Below, in pieces: positions 53,717 through 62,345 of a stretch of 64,000 nucleotides of DNA. Each line of letters starts with the position of its first letter. The stretch's first letter is position 1. Below the pieces are notes generated by a model. It saw only the letters and a program-made list of their open reading frames with translations, was not told the origin of the DNA and searched no databases. The DNA lies in contig NZ_JNFD01000011.1 in NCBI RefSeq assembly GCF_000756375.1, positions 186,001 to 250,000 of the forward strand, written 5' to 3'. This DNA comes from Sphingopyxis sp. LC81 (GTDB taxonomy: Bacteria; Pseudomonadota; Alphaproteobacteria; Sphingomonadales; Sphingomonadaceae). Both the position numbers and the translations under genes were made by a program.

Positions 53717-54432
53717 GCGTGAAGATCGAAAGCGCAATGGTGATGGCGGCCGGGATCGGCAAACGCATGCGCCCGCTCACCGCGACGCGGCCCAAGCCGC
53801 TGGTGCGCGTCGCGGGCAAGGCGCTGATCGACCATAGCCTCGACCGCATCGAGGCCGCGGGGGTCGGGCATGTCGTTGTCAACGTCCATTATCTCGCCGA
53901 CGCATTGGAAGCGCATCTCGCTGCGCAAAAGCGGCGCTTCAGCATCGCGATTTCGGACGAGCGCGACTTGCTGCTCGAAACGGGCGGCGGGATGGTCAAG
54001 GCGCTGCCGCAGCTCCGCGGCGATCCGATCCTGATCGTCAACAGCGACAATATCTGGACCGACGGGCCAGAGGACAGCATCCAGCACCTTGCGCGCCACT
54101 GGGACGGCGAGCGGATGGACGCGCTGTTGCTGCTGATCCGGCAGGCGAGCGCGACGGGGCACGGCGGGCGCGGCGATTTCCATATGGACGGCGACGGCAA
54201 GTTGTCGCGCCGCAAGCCGGGGCGGATCGCGCCCTTTGTCTACACCGGCATCCAGCTCATCTCGCCGCGCCTGCTGGGCGGCGCGCCCGAGGGAGCGTTT
54301 TCGACCAACATATTGTGGGACCGCGCGATTGCGGCGGGGCGGCTCTATGGCCTGTCGCACATGGGGCAGTGGTTCGACGTCGGCACCCCGGCGAGCATCG
54401 CGCCGACCGAAGCCGCGCTGACGGATGGCTGA
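53713..54432 (+). CDS. murU: N-acetylmuramate alpha-1-phosphate uridylyltransferase
   Basis: A 239-aa nucleotidyltransferase that makes UDP-MurNAc from MurNAc-1-phosphate, bypassing MurA and thus the fosfomycin target. The nucleotide-binding signature AAGIGKRMRPLTATRPKPLV is at residues 13-32, with NSDNIW and GGRGDF later. The start GTG 53713 overlaps the amgK stop (GTGA) and gives MSVKIESAMVMAAG. ATG 53737 is also possible. With AmgK it completes the anomeric recycling route known from Pseudomonas putida. Confidence 0.9.
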   Translation: MSVKIESAMVMAAGIGKRMRPLTATRPKPLVRVAGKALIDHSLDRIEAAGVGHVVVNVHYLADALEAHLAAQKRRFSIAISDERDLLLETGGGMVKALPQLRGDPILIVNSDNIWTDGPEDSIQHLARHWDGERMDALLLLIRQASATGHGGRGDFHMDGDGKLSRRKPGRIAPFVYTGIQLISPRLLGGAPEGAFSTNILWDRAIAAGRLYGLSHMGQWFDVGTPASIAPTEAALTDG

Positions 54433-57400
54433 CGCCAAACCCACGGTCTTTTCCATTCCCGTCCAGCGGGCCTTCGCCGATGCGCTCGCCGCCGGATTGA
54501 TCGCCCGCTACGCCGACGGTGCGCTGGGGCTCGCACAGGGCTTGATCGTGCTTCCGAGCAATCGCGCGCGCAGCGCAGTGCAGGCGGCGTTTGTGCGCGC
54601 GGGCGGCACGGGCCTGCTGATGCCGCGGCTCGCGGTGATCGGCGATGCCGACCTCGACGAAAGCGTCGCGCTCGCGCTCGATCCGATCGACGAGAGCGAC
54701 GCCATTCCGCCCGCGATCGACGCGCTGAAGCGGCGGCTGATGCTCGCGGGGCTGATCGAGAAGCATAATCCTGCCGGCGAAGAGCCGATCACCGGCGCCG
54801 CGGCGTTTCAGCTCGCCGAGGGGCTGGGGCGCGTGATCGACCAGCTCCATTATGAAGAGATCGCGCCCGCGCGGCTCGCCGATATCGAAAGCGCGCTCGG
54901 CGACCTTGCCGGGCATTGGCAGGCATCGTGGCGGCGACTGTCACTGCTCGTCGATCAGTGGCCGAAGCTGCTCGCCGCGACGGGGCATATCGACCGTGCC
55001 GATCGCCGCAACCGGCTGCTGGGCCGGGTGAGCTCGGGGTGGCGCGTGGCGCCGCCCGCGCGCTTCGTGGTGGCGGCTGGTGTCACCACCGCCGCGCCCG
55101 CGATCGCGCGGCTGCTGCGCACCGTCGCTGATCTGACCGAGGGTATGGTCGTGCTGCCGGGGCTCGACCTAGGTATGGCGGGCGAGGAGTGGGACGCGCT
55201 CGGGCCGGTGAAAGCCGACCCCGACAAGCCCGGCGCCGAACAATTTGGGGAGCGCCCGCTCGAAACGCACCCGCAATATCATCTGAAGCTGCTGCTCGGC
55301 CGTATGGGCGTATCGCGCGACGAGGTACAGGCGTGGGACGCGACGTCGCCCTTCGACGGCCCCGATGCGCGCGCGCCTTTCACCTCGCTGCTCTTCGCGC
55401 CCGCCGCCTATACCGCGCGCTGGCAGCGGGCGGGCGACCTCAGCCCCGGCATCGCCGGCGTCACCGCGGCGGTGTTCGCCGACGACGGGCAGGAGGCGCA
55501 GGGGATCGCGCTGATGATGCGCCACGCGCTCGAAACGCCCACGCGCACCGCCGCGCTGGTGACCCCCGACCGCGCGCTTGCCACCAGGGTTGCGGCGGCG
55601 CTCGCGCGCTGGGATATTTCGGTCGACGACAGCGCGGGGCAGCCGCTCGGGCAGACGCCGCCGGGGGCGCTGTTGCTCGCGCTCGCCGAATTCGCCGCGG
55701 CCTTCGATCCGGTGCGGCTGGTGGCGCTGCTCGGGCATCCGCTCGTGCGGGCGGGCGAAGCGCGGCTCGGCTGGCTCGACCAGGTACGGCGGCTCGATCT
55801 TGTGCTGCGCGGGCCGGGGTTGGTGCCGGGCTGGGACGGGGTAACCGCGCGGATCGCCGAACGCGCCGACGATTCGAAATCGCGCGGCCATGCCGAAGCA
55901 GAGGCGATCGGCGACTGGTGGGGCGATGTCGCCGCCGGTCTGGGCACCGCGCTTGCGCCGTTCGCCGCGGGCGTTCCCACGCCGCCTTCGGCCCTGCTCG
56001 GCGCGTTGCAGGCGGCGCTCGGCTGGCTGACCGGCGAAGGCGCATGGACGGGCCATGCCGGGCGCGCGCTGTCCGAATTGTTCGATCGCTGGGCGCTCGC
56101 GAAGGGCGACGGCCCGGCGCTCGTCGCGCCCGCCGACTTTCCAGCGATGCTGGCCGACCTGTTGTCGGGCGAGAGCGTGCGGCCGCCCTATGGCGGGCAT
56201 CCGCGCCTGTTTATCTGGGGTCTGCTCGAAGCGCGATTGCAGCGCGCCGATGTGATGATCCTCGGCGGGCTCGACGAAGGCCGCTGGCCGCAGCAGCAAA
56301 GCCCCGACCCATGGCTTGCGCCGGGCATCCGCCGGATGCTTGGCCTCGCGGCGCCCGAGCGCCAGCAAGGCGCGGCGGCGCATGATTTCGCGGGCGCCTT
56401 CGCGGCGCGCGAGGTGGTGGTGACGCGCGCGCAGCGCAGCGGCGGCGACCCCGCGGTCGCGTCGCGTTTCTGGCTGCGGCTCGCGGCGCTCGCGGGCGAA
56501 TTGCCCGAGGCGCGGCTGGGCGAGCAGTCGGTGATGGCGCTTTCGGCGATGCTCGACGTGCCGCCGGGCGTCAGCGCGCCGGCCGAAAAGCCGCACCCCG
56601 CGCCGCCGCTCGCGGCACGCCCCGACCAGATCAGCGTGACCGGGGTCGACCAGCTCGCACGCGATCCCTTTGCCTTTTATGCGGCAAAGATATTGCGGCT
56701 GAGCGAGCTCGATCCGCTGAGCAGCGGCCCCGACGCGAAGTGGTTCGGCATTCGCGTCCATAAATTCCTGCAGGACTGGCAGACGGCCGGACTGACCGAG
56801 GCCGCGTTCGATGTCGAGCTGGCGGCGCTGCGGTCGGACCCGGCGCTCGATTCGCTGGCCAGCGCTTTCTGGTTACCGCGGATCGAGCCGTCGCTGCGCT
56901 GGGCGGCCGAGCGCGTCTGGGCGTCGCGCGACGAACGCTGGCCGGTGGCCAACGAGGTGCGCGGCGAGCGGATCGTGGGCGGCATCCTGCTTTTCGGGAC
57001 CGCCGACCGCGTCGACCAGACCGCCGACGGCACGCTGGCGATCGTCGATTACAAGACGGGTGCGGCGCCGTCGGGTAAATCGACGGGCGAAGGGCTCAAC
57101 AGCCAGCTCGGCCTTCTGGGCTTGCTGGCGCAGGAGGCGGGCCTCGGCGACCTCGCGCCCGAAATCGTCGACGCGTTCGAATATTGGGAATTGAAGCGCG
57201 ACCGGAAAAAGGATGTCGACGGCGCGGTGAAGGCGATCCGCGGGCAAAAGCCCAAGCCCGCGACGGCCGCTGCGGTCGTCGAGCGCGCGTGCGAGGTACT
57301 CGCCGACCTGAGTGCGCGTTACCTGTTGGGGCAGGAGCCCTTTGTTCCGGGCGATACGGGCAAGCGCTACGCCGATTTCGACCATCTGATGCGCCGCGAC

Positions 57401-57457
57401 GAATGGTTCGGGCGCGGCGACGCCGACGATCGCGCGGCCGAAGCGGGGGCGGCATGA
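54425..57457 (+). CDS. addB: Double-strand break repair protein AddB
   Basis: A 1010-aa subunit of the AddAB helicase-nuclease, which resects DNA ends and loads RecA. The helicase-like N-terminal part has no clear Walker A, as in other alphaproteobacterial AddB proteins. The C-terminal PD-(D/E)xK nuclease is visible in LFGTADRVDQ...LAIVDYKTG (around base 57030). The four-Cys iron-sulfur staple of Bacillus AddB is not seen. It overlaps murU by 8 nt and addA by 4 nt. Confidence 0.94.
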   Translation: MADAKPTVFSIPVQRAFADALAAGLIARYADGALGLAQGLIVLPSNRARSAVQAAFVRAGGTGLLMPRLAVIGDADLDESVALALDPIDESDAIPPAIDALKRRLMLAGLIEKHNPAGEEPITGAAAFQLAEGLGRVIDQLHYEEIAPARLADIESALGDLAGHWQASWRRLSLLVDQWPKLLAATGHIDRADRRNRLLGRVSSGWRVAPPARFVVAAGVTTAAPAIARLLRTVADLTEGMVVLPGLDLGMAGEEWDALGPVKADPDKPGAEQFGERPLETHPQYHLKLLLGRMGVSRDEVQAWDATSPFDGPDARAPFTSLLFAPAAYTARWQRAGDLSPGIAGVTAAVFADDGQEAQGIALMMRHALETPTRTAALVTPDRALATRVAAALARWDISVDDSAGQPLGQTPPGALLLALAEFAAAFDPVRLVALLGHPLVRAGEARLGWLDQVRRLDLVLRGPGLVPGWDGVTARIAERADDSKSRGHAEAEAIGDWWGDVAAGLGTALAPFAAGVPTPPSALLGALQAALGWLTGEGAWTGHAGRALSELFDRWALAKGDGPALVAPADFPAMLADLLSGESVRPPYGGHPRLFIWGLLEARLQRADVMILGGLDEGRWPQQQSPDPWLAPGIRRMLGLAAPERQQGAAAHDFAGAFAAREVVVTRAQRSGGDPAVASRFWLRLAALAGELPEARLGEQSVMALSAMLDVPPGVSAPAEKPHPAPPLAARPDQISVTGVDQLARDPFAFYAAKILRLSELDPLSSGPDAKWFGIRVHKFLQDWQTAGLTEAAFDVELAALRSDPALDSLASAFWLPRIEPSLRWAAERVWASRDERWPVANEVRGERIVGGILLFGTADRVDQTADGTLAIVDYKTGAAPSGKSTGEGLNSQLGLLGLLAQEAGLGDLAPEIVDAFEYWELKRDRKKDVDGAVKAIRGQKPKPATAAAVVERACEVLADLSARYLLGQEPFVPGDTGKRYADFDHLMRRDEWFGRGDADDRAAEAGAA

Positions 57458-60400
57458 TCGATCCCGACAAGCTGCTCAAGATGCTCGATATCGGGCAGCG
57501 CGCCGCGGCGCAGCCCGACGATCATGTCTGGCTGGGCGCATCGGCGGGGACGGGCAAGACGCAGGTGCTGTCGGCGCGCGTGCTGCGCCTGATGCTCGAA
57601 GGCGTGTCGCCCGAGGCGATCCTGTGCATCACCTTCACCAAGGCGGGCGCCGCCGAGATGGCGCACCGCATCCACGAGCGGCTCGCGATGTGGGTGCGGA
57701 TGGACGACGGCGACCTGCGCACCGAACTCCGGGCCCTCGGATTGGACCTTGAACTCATCGGTTATGACCATGGCGTCCCGGCGCTGATCGAACGCGCGCG
57801 ATCCTTGTTCGCGACGGTCATCGACAGCCCCGGCGGCGCGGTTCGCGTCCAGACGATCCACAGTTTTTGCCAGACCCTGCTCGTCAGCTTCCCGCTCGAG
57901 GCCCGGATCTTGCCAGGGTTCCGCGCGCTCGAAGACAGCGAGGCGCGCGCGCTGCAACGCGAGGTGCTGGGCAAGCTCCTGTCGCAGCAGGGAGGCGACG
58001 GCGATCATATGCGCAGCATCGCCGCGATGCTGTCGCGCCGGTTGGGGCAGGATGCCGCGATCGCCTTCCTCGCGCGCTGTGCGAGCAGCTTTACCGCGGC
58101 GAATGCCCCGCGCCTTGCCCCGCGGGCAACCGACCTGCGAACCGCGCTCGGCCTGCCGCAGGGTGACCCCGCCGACTGGCGGGCGGCGGCGATCGCCGGC
58201 GGCGCCGTCGCCGATGCCGATATTGCGGCCGTGGCCCTGAGTGGCCGCGACTGGGCGACCAAGACCGGCGATGCGCGCGCCGATATCATGGACGACTGGC
58301 ACCGCGCCGATTCGCATGGGCGCGCGGCGATGCTGGCCGCGGTGCGCGGCTGTTTCCTGACCGGGACGGGCGATCTGCGCGCCGACTACACCAAGGAAAA
58401 GGGCGCGATGCGCAGCTGTCTTGGCGCGGCCGAACGGATCGTTGCCGCCACCGGCGACCTGCTGGCGACCGCGACTGCGATGCAGGTCGCCGACGATCTC
58501 GCGGCGGCGTGGGATTTGGGCAGCCGCTTTGCCGAAGCCTATGCCCTCGCCAAGCGCGACAAGGGTTATGCCGATTTCGACGACCTGATCAGCATCGCCG
58601 GCCACCTGCTCGCCACGGGCGATTTCGGCGACTGGGTGCGCTTCAAGCTCGACCAGCGCACCGATCACATATTGGTCGACGAGGCGCAGGACACCAACGC
58701 GCGGCAATGGGCGATCATCCTGTCGCTGGCGGCAGAGTTTTTCGCCGGGCTGGGCGCGAAGGACGACCGCGTCCGCACGATGTTCACCGTCGGTGACCGC
58801 AAGCAGGCGATCTTCGGCTTTCAGGGCACCGAACCCGCGGCGTTCGAGGCGGCGCGTATCCGCTTTGGCGAGCGCGCGGCGGCGGGCGGCAGGCCGTTCG
58901 AGGATGTCGATCTCGACACCAACTACCGCTCGAGCCCCGCGGTGCTCGATGTCGTCGATGCGTGGATCGCGGCGGGCGCGCCCGAACGGATGGGGCTGGA
59001 AAGCGACGAGCCGCCGCACACCCCCGCCGATTTCAACCGCGACCGCGCCGGCCGCGTCGAGCTGTGGGAACCGCTCCCGGTCGGGAAAGCGCTCGATGCC
59101 GCCGCCGACGACGAGGGCGATCGCGAGGACAGCGACGAAGATGCCGGACCGGGCGACTCCTCCGCGGCGGCGAGCGACCCCGCGAGCCTGCGCCTGTCGC
59201 GCGCGATTGCCGACGAGGTGCAGGACTGGATCGAACATGGCAAGGACGGGCGGAGCGTCGCGCCGGGCGATATATTGATCCTCGTCCGCCGCCGCCGCGA
59301 CCTTGCGGCGCGGATCGTCGCGCGGCTGCAATCGCGGCACGTGCCCGTCGCGGGGGTCGATCGTTTTTCGCTGACGCAGTCGCTCGCGGTGCAGGATCTG
59401 CTCGCCGCGATGCGCTTTGCGGTCCAGCCGCTCGACGACCTCAACCTCGCCGCCTTGCTGGTCTCGCCGCTGCTCGGCTGGACGCAGGACGACCTCTTCG
59501 GCTTTGCTCATGGCCGCAAGGGCCGCGCCCTGTGGGAACAGCTGCGCGCGCGCGAAAGCGAAGCGCCGCCCGAAACGATGGCGGCCTTGCGCGGATTGCT
59601 CGGCATGGCCGACTTTACCACGCCCTTCCGTTTCCTCGACGCCATCTTGTCGGGGCCGCTGGGCGGGCGGCGCAAGCTCTACCGCCGGCTAGGGCGCGAG
59701 GCGCGCGATCCGATCGACGAATTGCTCGGCCAGGCGCTCGCCTTCGAACGACGGGAGGCGCCGTCGCTGCTCGGCTTCCTCGCCCACATCGCCGCCAGCA
59801 CCGCCGAGATCAAACGCCAGACCGAGGCGCGCAGCGACGTCGTGCGGGTGATGACCGTGCATGGGTCCAAGGGGCTGCAGGCGCCGATCGTCATCCTCGC
59901 CGACGCGACCGACGACCCGCGGCCGCGGCGCCTGACCTTCGACCTGTCGACGGGCGCGTGGGAGAAGTTGCCGGTATTCGGCCTGGGCAAGGACGAACGG
60001 CACGGCGCGATCGCCAAGGCGCATGACGACAAGGAAGCCGCCGAGCGCGAGGAGCATTGGCGCTTGCTCTATGTCGCGATGACGCGCGCCGAGGAATTGC
60101 TCGTGGTCACCGGGATCACCAAGGCCGCCGATCGCAGCCTGCCCGACAATAATTGGCACAGCGCGGTCGATGCTGTGATGGCCGGCATGGGCGCCGACTG
60201 GCAGGATGCCGGGCCGCGCTGGGGCCGCAAGCGCGTGTATGCGGTGCAGCCGAAGAAATGGGCGCGTCCGCCAAAGGACAAGGCGCGGCAGGTGGCGCCG
60301 CCGGTTGCCGTCCCGCCCTGGGCGACGGAGTCCGCTCCGGAAGAGGCGCGCCCGCCGCGCCCACTCGCGCCGTCGGCGCTGGGCGAGGACGATGTCGCGT

Positions 60401-60984
60401 CGCCGCCGCAGGGGGGCGAGCGCGCGGTCGCGGTCGAGCGCGGGTTGCTGCTCCACGCTTTGTTCGAGCGATTGCCGCCGGTCTTGCCCGCGCGCCGCCG
60501 CGCGGCCGCTTTGCACTGGCTCGCGGTACAGGCGGCGGCGCTCGACGACGGCGCGCGCGCGGCGATGGTCGACGAGGTGCTGGGGGTGATCGAGGACCCG
60601 GCGCATTCCGCGCTGTTCGGTCCCGGTTCGCTGGGCGAAGTGCCGCTGTCGGCGGTCGTCGACGGCGTGGTCGTGGCGGGGATCGTCGACCGGCTGCTCG
60701 TCACGCCCGACACGGTGACGGTGATCGACTATAAGACCGGGCGGCATGTGCCGGCGCACGCCGCCGATGTCGCGCCCGCCTATCTGCGGCAGATGGCGGC
60801 CTACCGCGATGCGTTGCGGGTGATTTTTCCCGGCCGGCGCGTCGAGGCGGCGTTGCTCTATACGGCCGGGCCCCGGCTGGTCGTGCCGGGCGATGATCTG
60901 CTCGATGCGTACAAGCCCGGCTTGCCCGCAACCAAGGCGAATTTGCCGGGTTGGGCCCTTGAGCCGGACGCGCCGACGCCTTAG
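57454..60984 (+). CDS. addA: ATP-dependent helicase-nuclease AddA
   Basis: A 1176-aa UvrD-type superfamily I helicase with a C-terminal nuclease. Walker A GASAGTGKT is at 28-36. Other motifs are VDEAQDTNARQW, VGDRKQAIFGFQG, VMTVHGSKGLQAPIV and the nuclease VIDYKTGR close to the end. Together with AddB it processes double-strand breaks to 3' single-stranded DNA. The ATG overlaps the addB TGA (ATGA). trxA follows 33 nt later. Confidence 0.96.
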   Translation: MIDPDKLLKMLDIGQRAAAQPDDHVWLGASAGTGKTQVLSARVLRLMLEGVSPEAILCITFTKAGAAEMAHRIHERLAMWVRMDDGDLRTELRALGLDLELIGYDHGVPALIERARSLFATVIDSPGGAVRVQTIHSFCQTLLVSFPLEARILPGFRALEDSEARALQREVLGKLLSQQGGDGDHMRSIAAMLSRRLGQDAAIAFLARCASSFTAANAPRLAPRATDLRTALGLPQGDPADWRAAAIAGGAVADADIAAVALSGRDWATKTGDARADIMDDWHRADSHGRAAMLAAVRGCFLTGTGDLRADYTKEKGAMRSCLGAAERIVAATGDLLATATAMQVADDLAAAWDLGSRFAEAYALAKRDKGYADFDDLISIAGHLLATGDFGDWVRFKLDQRTDHILVDEAQDTNARQWAIILSLAAEFFAGLGAKDDRVRTMFTVGDRKQAIFGFQGTEPAAFEAARIRFGERAAAGGRPFEDVDLDTNYRSSPAVLDVVDAWIAAGAPERMGLESDEPPHTPADFNRDRAGRVELWEPLPVGKALDAAADDEGDREDSDEDAGPGDSSAAASDPASLRLSRAIADEVQDWIEHGKDGRSVAPGDILILVRRRRDLAARIVARLQSRHVPVAGVDRFSLTQSLAVQDLLAAMRFAVQPLDDLNLAALLVSPLLGWTQDDLFGFAHGRKGRALWEQLRARESEAPPETMAALRGLLGMADFTTPFRFLDAILSGPLGGRRKLYRRLGREARDPIDELLGQALAFERREAPSLLGFLAHIAASTAEIKRQTEARSDVVRVMTVHGSKGLQAPIVILADATDDPRPRRLTFDLSTGAWEKLPVFGLGKDERHGAIAKAHDDKEAAEREEHWRLLYVAMTRAEELLVVTGITKAADRSLPDNNWHSAVDAVMAGMGADWQDAGPRWGRKRVYAVQPKKWARPPKDKARQVAPPVAVPPWATESAPEEARPPRPLAPSALGEDDVASPPQGGERAVAVERGLLLHALFERLPPVLPARRRAAALHWLAVQAAALDDGARAAMVDEVLGVIEDPAHSALFGPGSLGEVPLSAVVDGVVVAGIVDRLLVTPDTVTVIDYKTGRHVPAHAADVAPAYLRQMAAYRDALRVIFPGRRVEAALLYTAGPRLVVPGDDLLDAYKPGLPATKANLPGWALEPDAPTP

Positions 60985-61017
60985 CTTGAGGGCAACGATA
61001 TTTCAGGAGTTCAGACT

Positions 61018-61338
61018 ATGAGTACCAAAGCGATCACCGACGCCAGCTTCCAGAGCGACGTGCTCGACAGCGACACCCCCGTGCTCGTCGATTTCTGGGC
61101 CGAATGGTGCGGTCCGTGCAAGATGATCGGCCCGTCGCTCGAGGAAATCTCCGACGAACTCGCGGGCAAGGTGGTGATTGCCAAGATCAATATCGACGAA
61201 AATCCCGATGCGCCGGGCAAATATGGCGTGCGCGGCATCCCGACGATGATCCTGTTCAAAAATGGCGAGATCGCCGACACCAAGGTCGGCGCGGCGCCGA
61301 AGAGCGCGCTCAAGGGCTGGCTCGAAGGCGCGCTCTGA
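61018..61338 (+). CDS. trxA: Thioredoxin
   Basis: A 106-aa disulfide reductase with the WCGPCK active site (Cys31, Cys34), cis-Pro in [14 protein letters not shown], and a normal thioredoxin fold length. CAGGAG precedes the ATG. It closes the divL-addA operon and is followed by a hairpin. It supplies reducing power to ribonucleotide reductase and other enzymes, including the peroxiredoxin seen at 46 kb, by family knowledge. Confidence 0.98.
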   Translation: MSTKAITDASFQSDVLDSDTPVLVDFWAEWCGPCKMIGPSLEEISDELAGKVVIAKINIDENPDAPGKYGVRGIPTMILFKNGEIADTKVGAAPKSALKGWLEGAL

Positions 61339-61347
61339 CCCTATTTT

Positions 61348-61376
61348 CGTCACCCCGGACCAAGTCCGGGGTGACG
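61348..61376 (+). terminator. Hairpin after trxA (REP-like)
   Basis: A perfect 13-bp stem (61348-61360 with 61364-61376), CAA loop, followed by ATATTATTT. The arm CGTCACCCCGGAC is of a type repeated in many alphaproteobacterial genomes. It probably acts as the terminator between trxA and the convergent tetR. Confidence 0.8.
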
Positions 61377-61402
61377 ATATTATTTGAGCTCAGCCATCGA
61401 GC

Positions 61403-62101
61403 TTACATCCGGTCGATCTGGAGATGCAGGACTTTCGTGACAAGAGCGAGCTCCGCGGCGCCTATCGCCGACCAGCCCATGGCCCTTTGCGCAACGACCC
61501 TGCGGGTATGGAACGACGGGATGCTCGATACGAGCAAGATCGATTGCACGCGCGATTCGGCCGACACATCGGGTTCCGACTTGATCCGGGATATCAGCCG
61601 CGCGTTGCGTTCGATGCCGGGCAGCCACAGACGGTCGTAAAAGATATCGAAGGCCGGACCCGGTTCGGCGAGTTCGCGGGCGATGATTCCGCTGCCGAGG
61701 CCATAGGTCGCGTTGCCCAAAATCAGCTCGACCGACGCGGCCATCAGTTTTTTGAGCGCGTCGCGCGCTTCTTCCGCGCCCGATGCCGCTTCGATCGTCC
61801 GCCTTGCCGCGGCCACGGCGTCATGGTTCGCGCGTTCGAAACGCGCCACAATCTCTTCGGCGCACGCGCGATATAGCCCTTCCTTGCTGCCGAAATAGTA
61901 GTTCAGCGGCGGAAGCGTCGTCTTCGCCCGTTCGGCGATGCGGCGCGTCGTCGCGGATTTGAAGCCCGCCGCTCCGAACTCGATCAGCGCCGCGTCCAAT
62001 ATGCGCTGGCGCGACTGGTCGCCCTTGCGCGACGCGTTCGACACCGCGTCTCTTCCGGGCTGCGCAACGGATCCTTCGACCGAATCTCCCATCGTCATCA
62101 T
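61403..62101 (-). CDS. TetR family transcriptional regulator
   Basis: A 232-aa TetR-type repressor. The N-terminal helix-turn-helix covers RQRILDAALIEFGAAGFKSATTRRIAERAKTTLPPLNYYFGSKEGLY (residues 32-78). The C-terminal ligand domain resembles the CerR/DUF1956 subgroup. ATG 62101 has GAGG just upstream; ATG 62092 is possible. It is divergent from a TonB receptor gene with palindromes between, so it probably controls that receptor. Confidence 0.9.
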   Translation of the reverse strand: MMTMGDSVEGSVAQPGRDAVSNASRKGDQSRQRILDAALIEFGAAGFKSATTRRIAERAKTTLPPLNYYFGSKEGLYRACAEEIVARFERANHDAVAAARRTIEAASGAEEARDALKKLMAASVELILGNATYGLGSGIIARELAEPGPAFDIFYDRLWLPGIERNARLISRIKSEPDVSAESRVQSILLVSSIPSFHTRRVVAQRAMGWSAIGAAELALVTKVLHLQIDRM

Positions 62102-62241
62102 CAACCTCAAAGCTCTTCGCTGCATTCGATCTGCCGTGCGTAAAGCAAATGGCTGCAGGTTGGCAAACATCCGATTTCCGGCAGAATACCGGGCTTTCGG
62201 CGTCCTCCGAAAAAATACTTAGAATACTATTGATTTCGATC

Positions 62242-62264
62242 ATTTCGAAATATATCAATTGATA
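62242..62264. promoter_or_regulatory. Palindromes in the tetR/TonB receptor gap
   Basis: ATTTCGAAAT (62242-62251) and TATCAATTGATA (62253-62264) are both perfect palindromes in an AT-rich stretch 82-104 nt upstream of the receptor gene. They are likely operator and promoter elements for the divergent pair. Confidence 0.5.
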
Positions 62265-62345
62265 CATAATATGGGAGGCCGCGGAGTCGAGGGCGCTGGG
62301 AACGCGCCTCCGGGGGCGCTGGCCGCGAACATGGGAGAGAGATGG

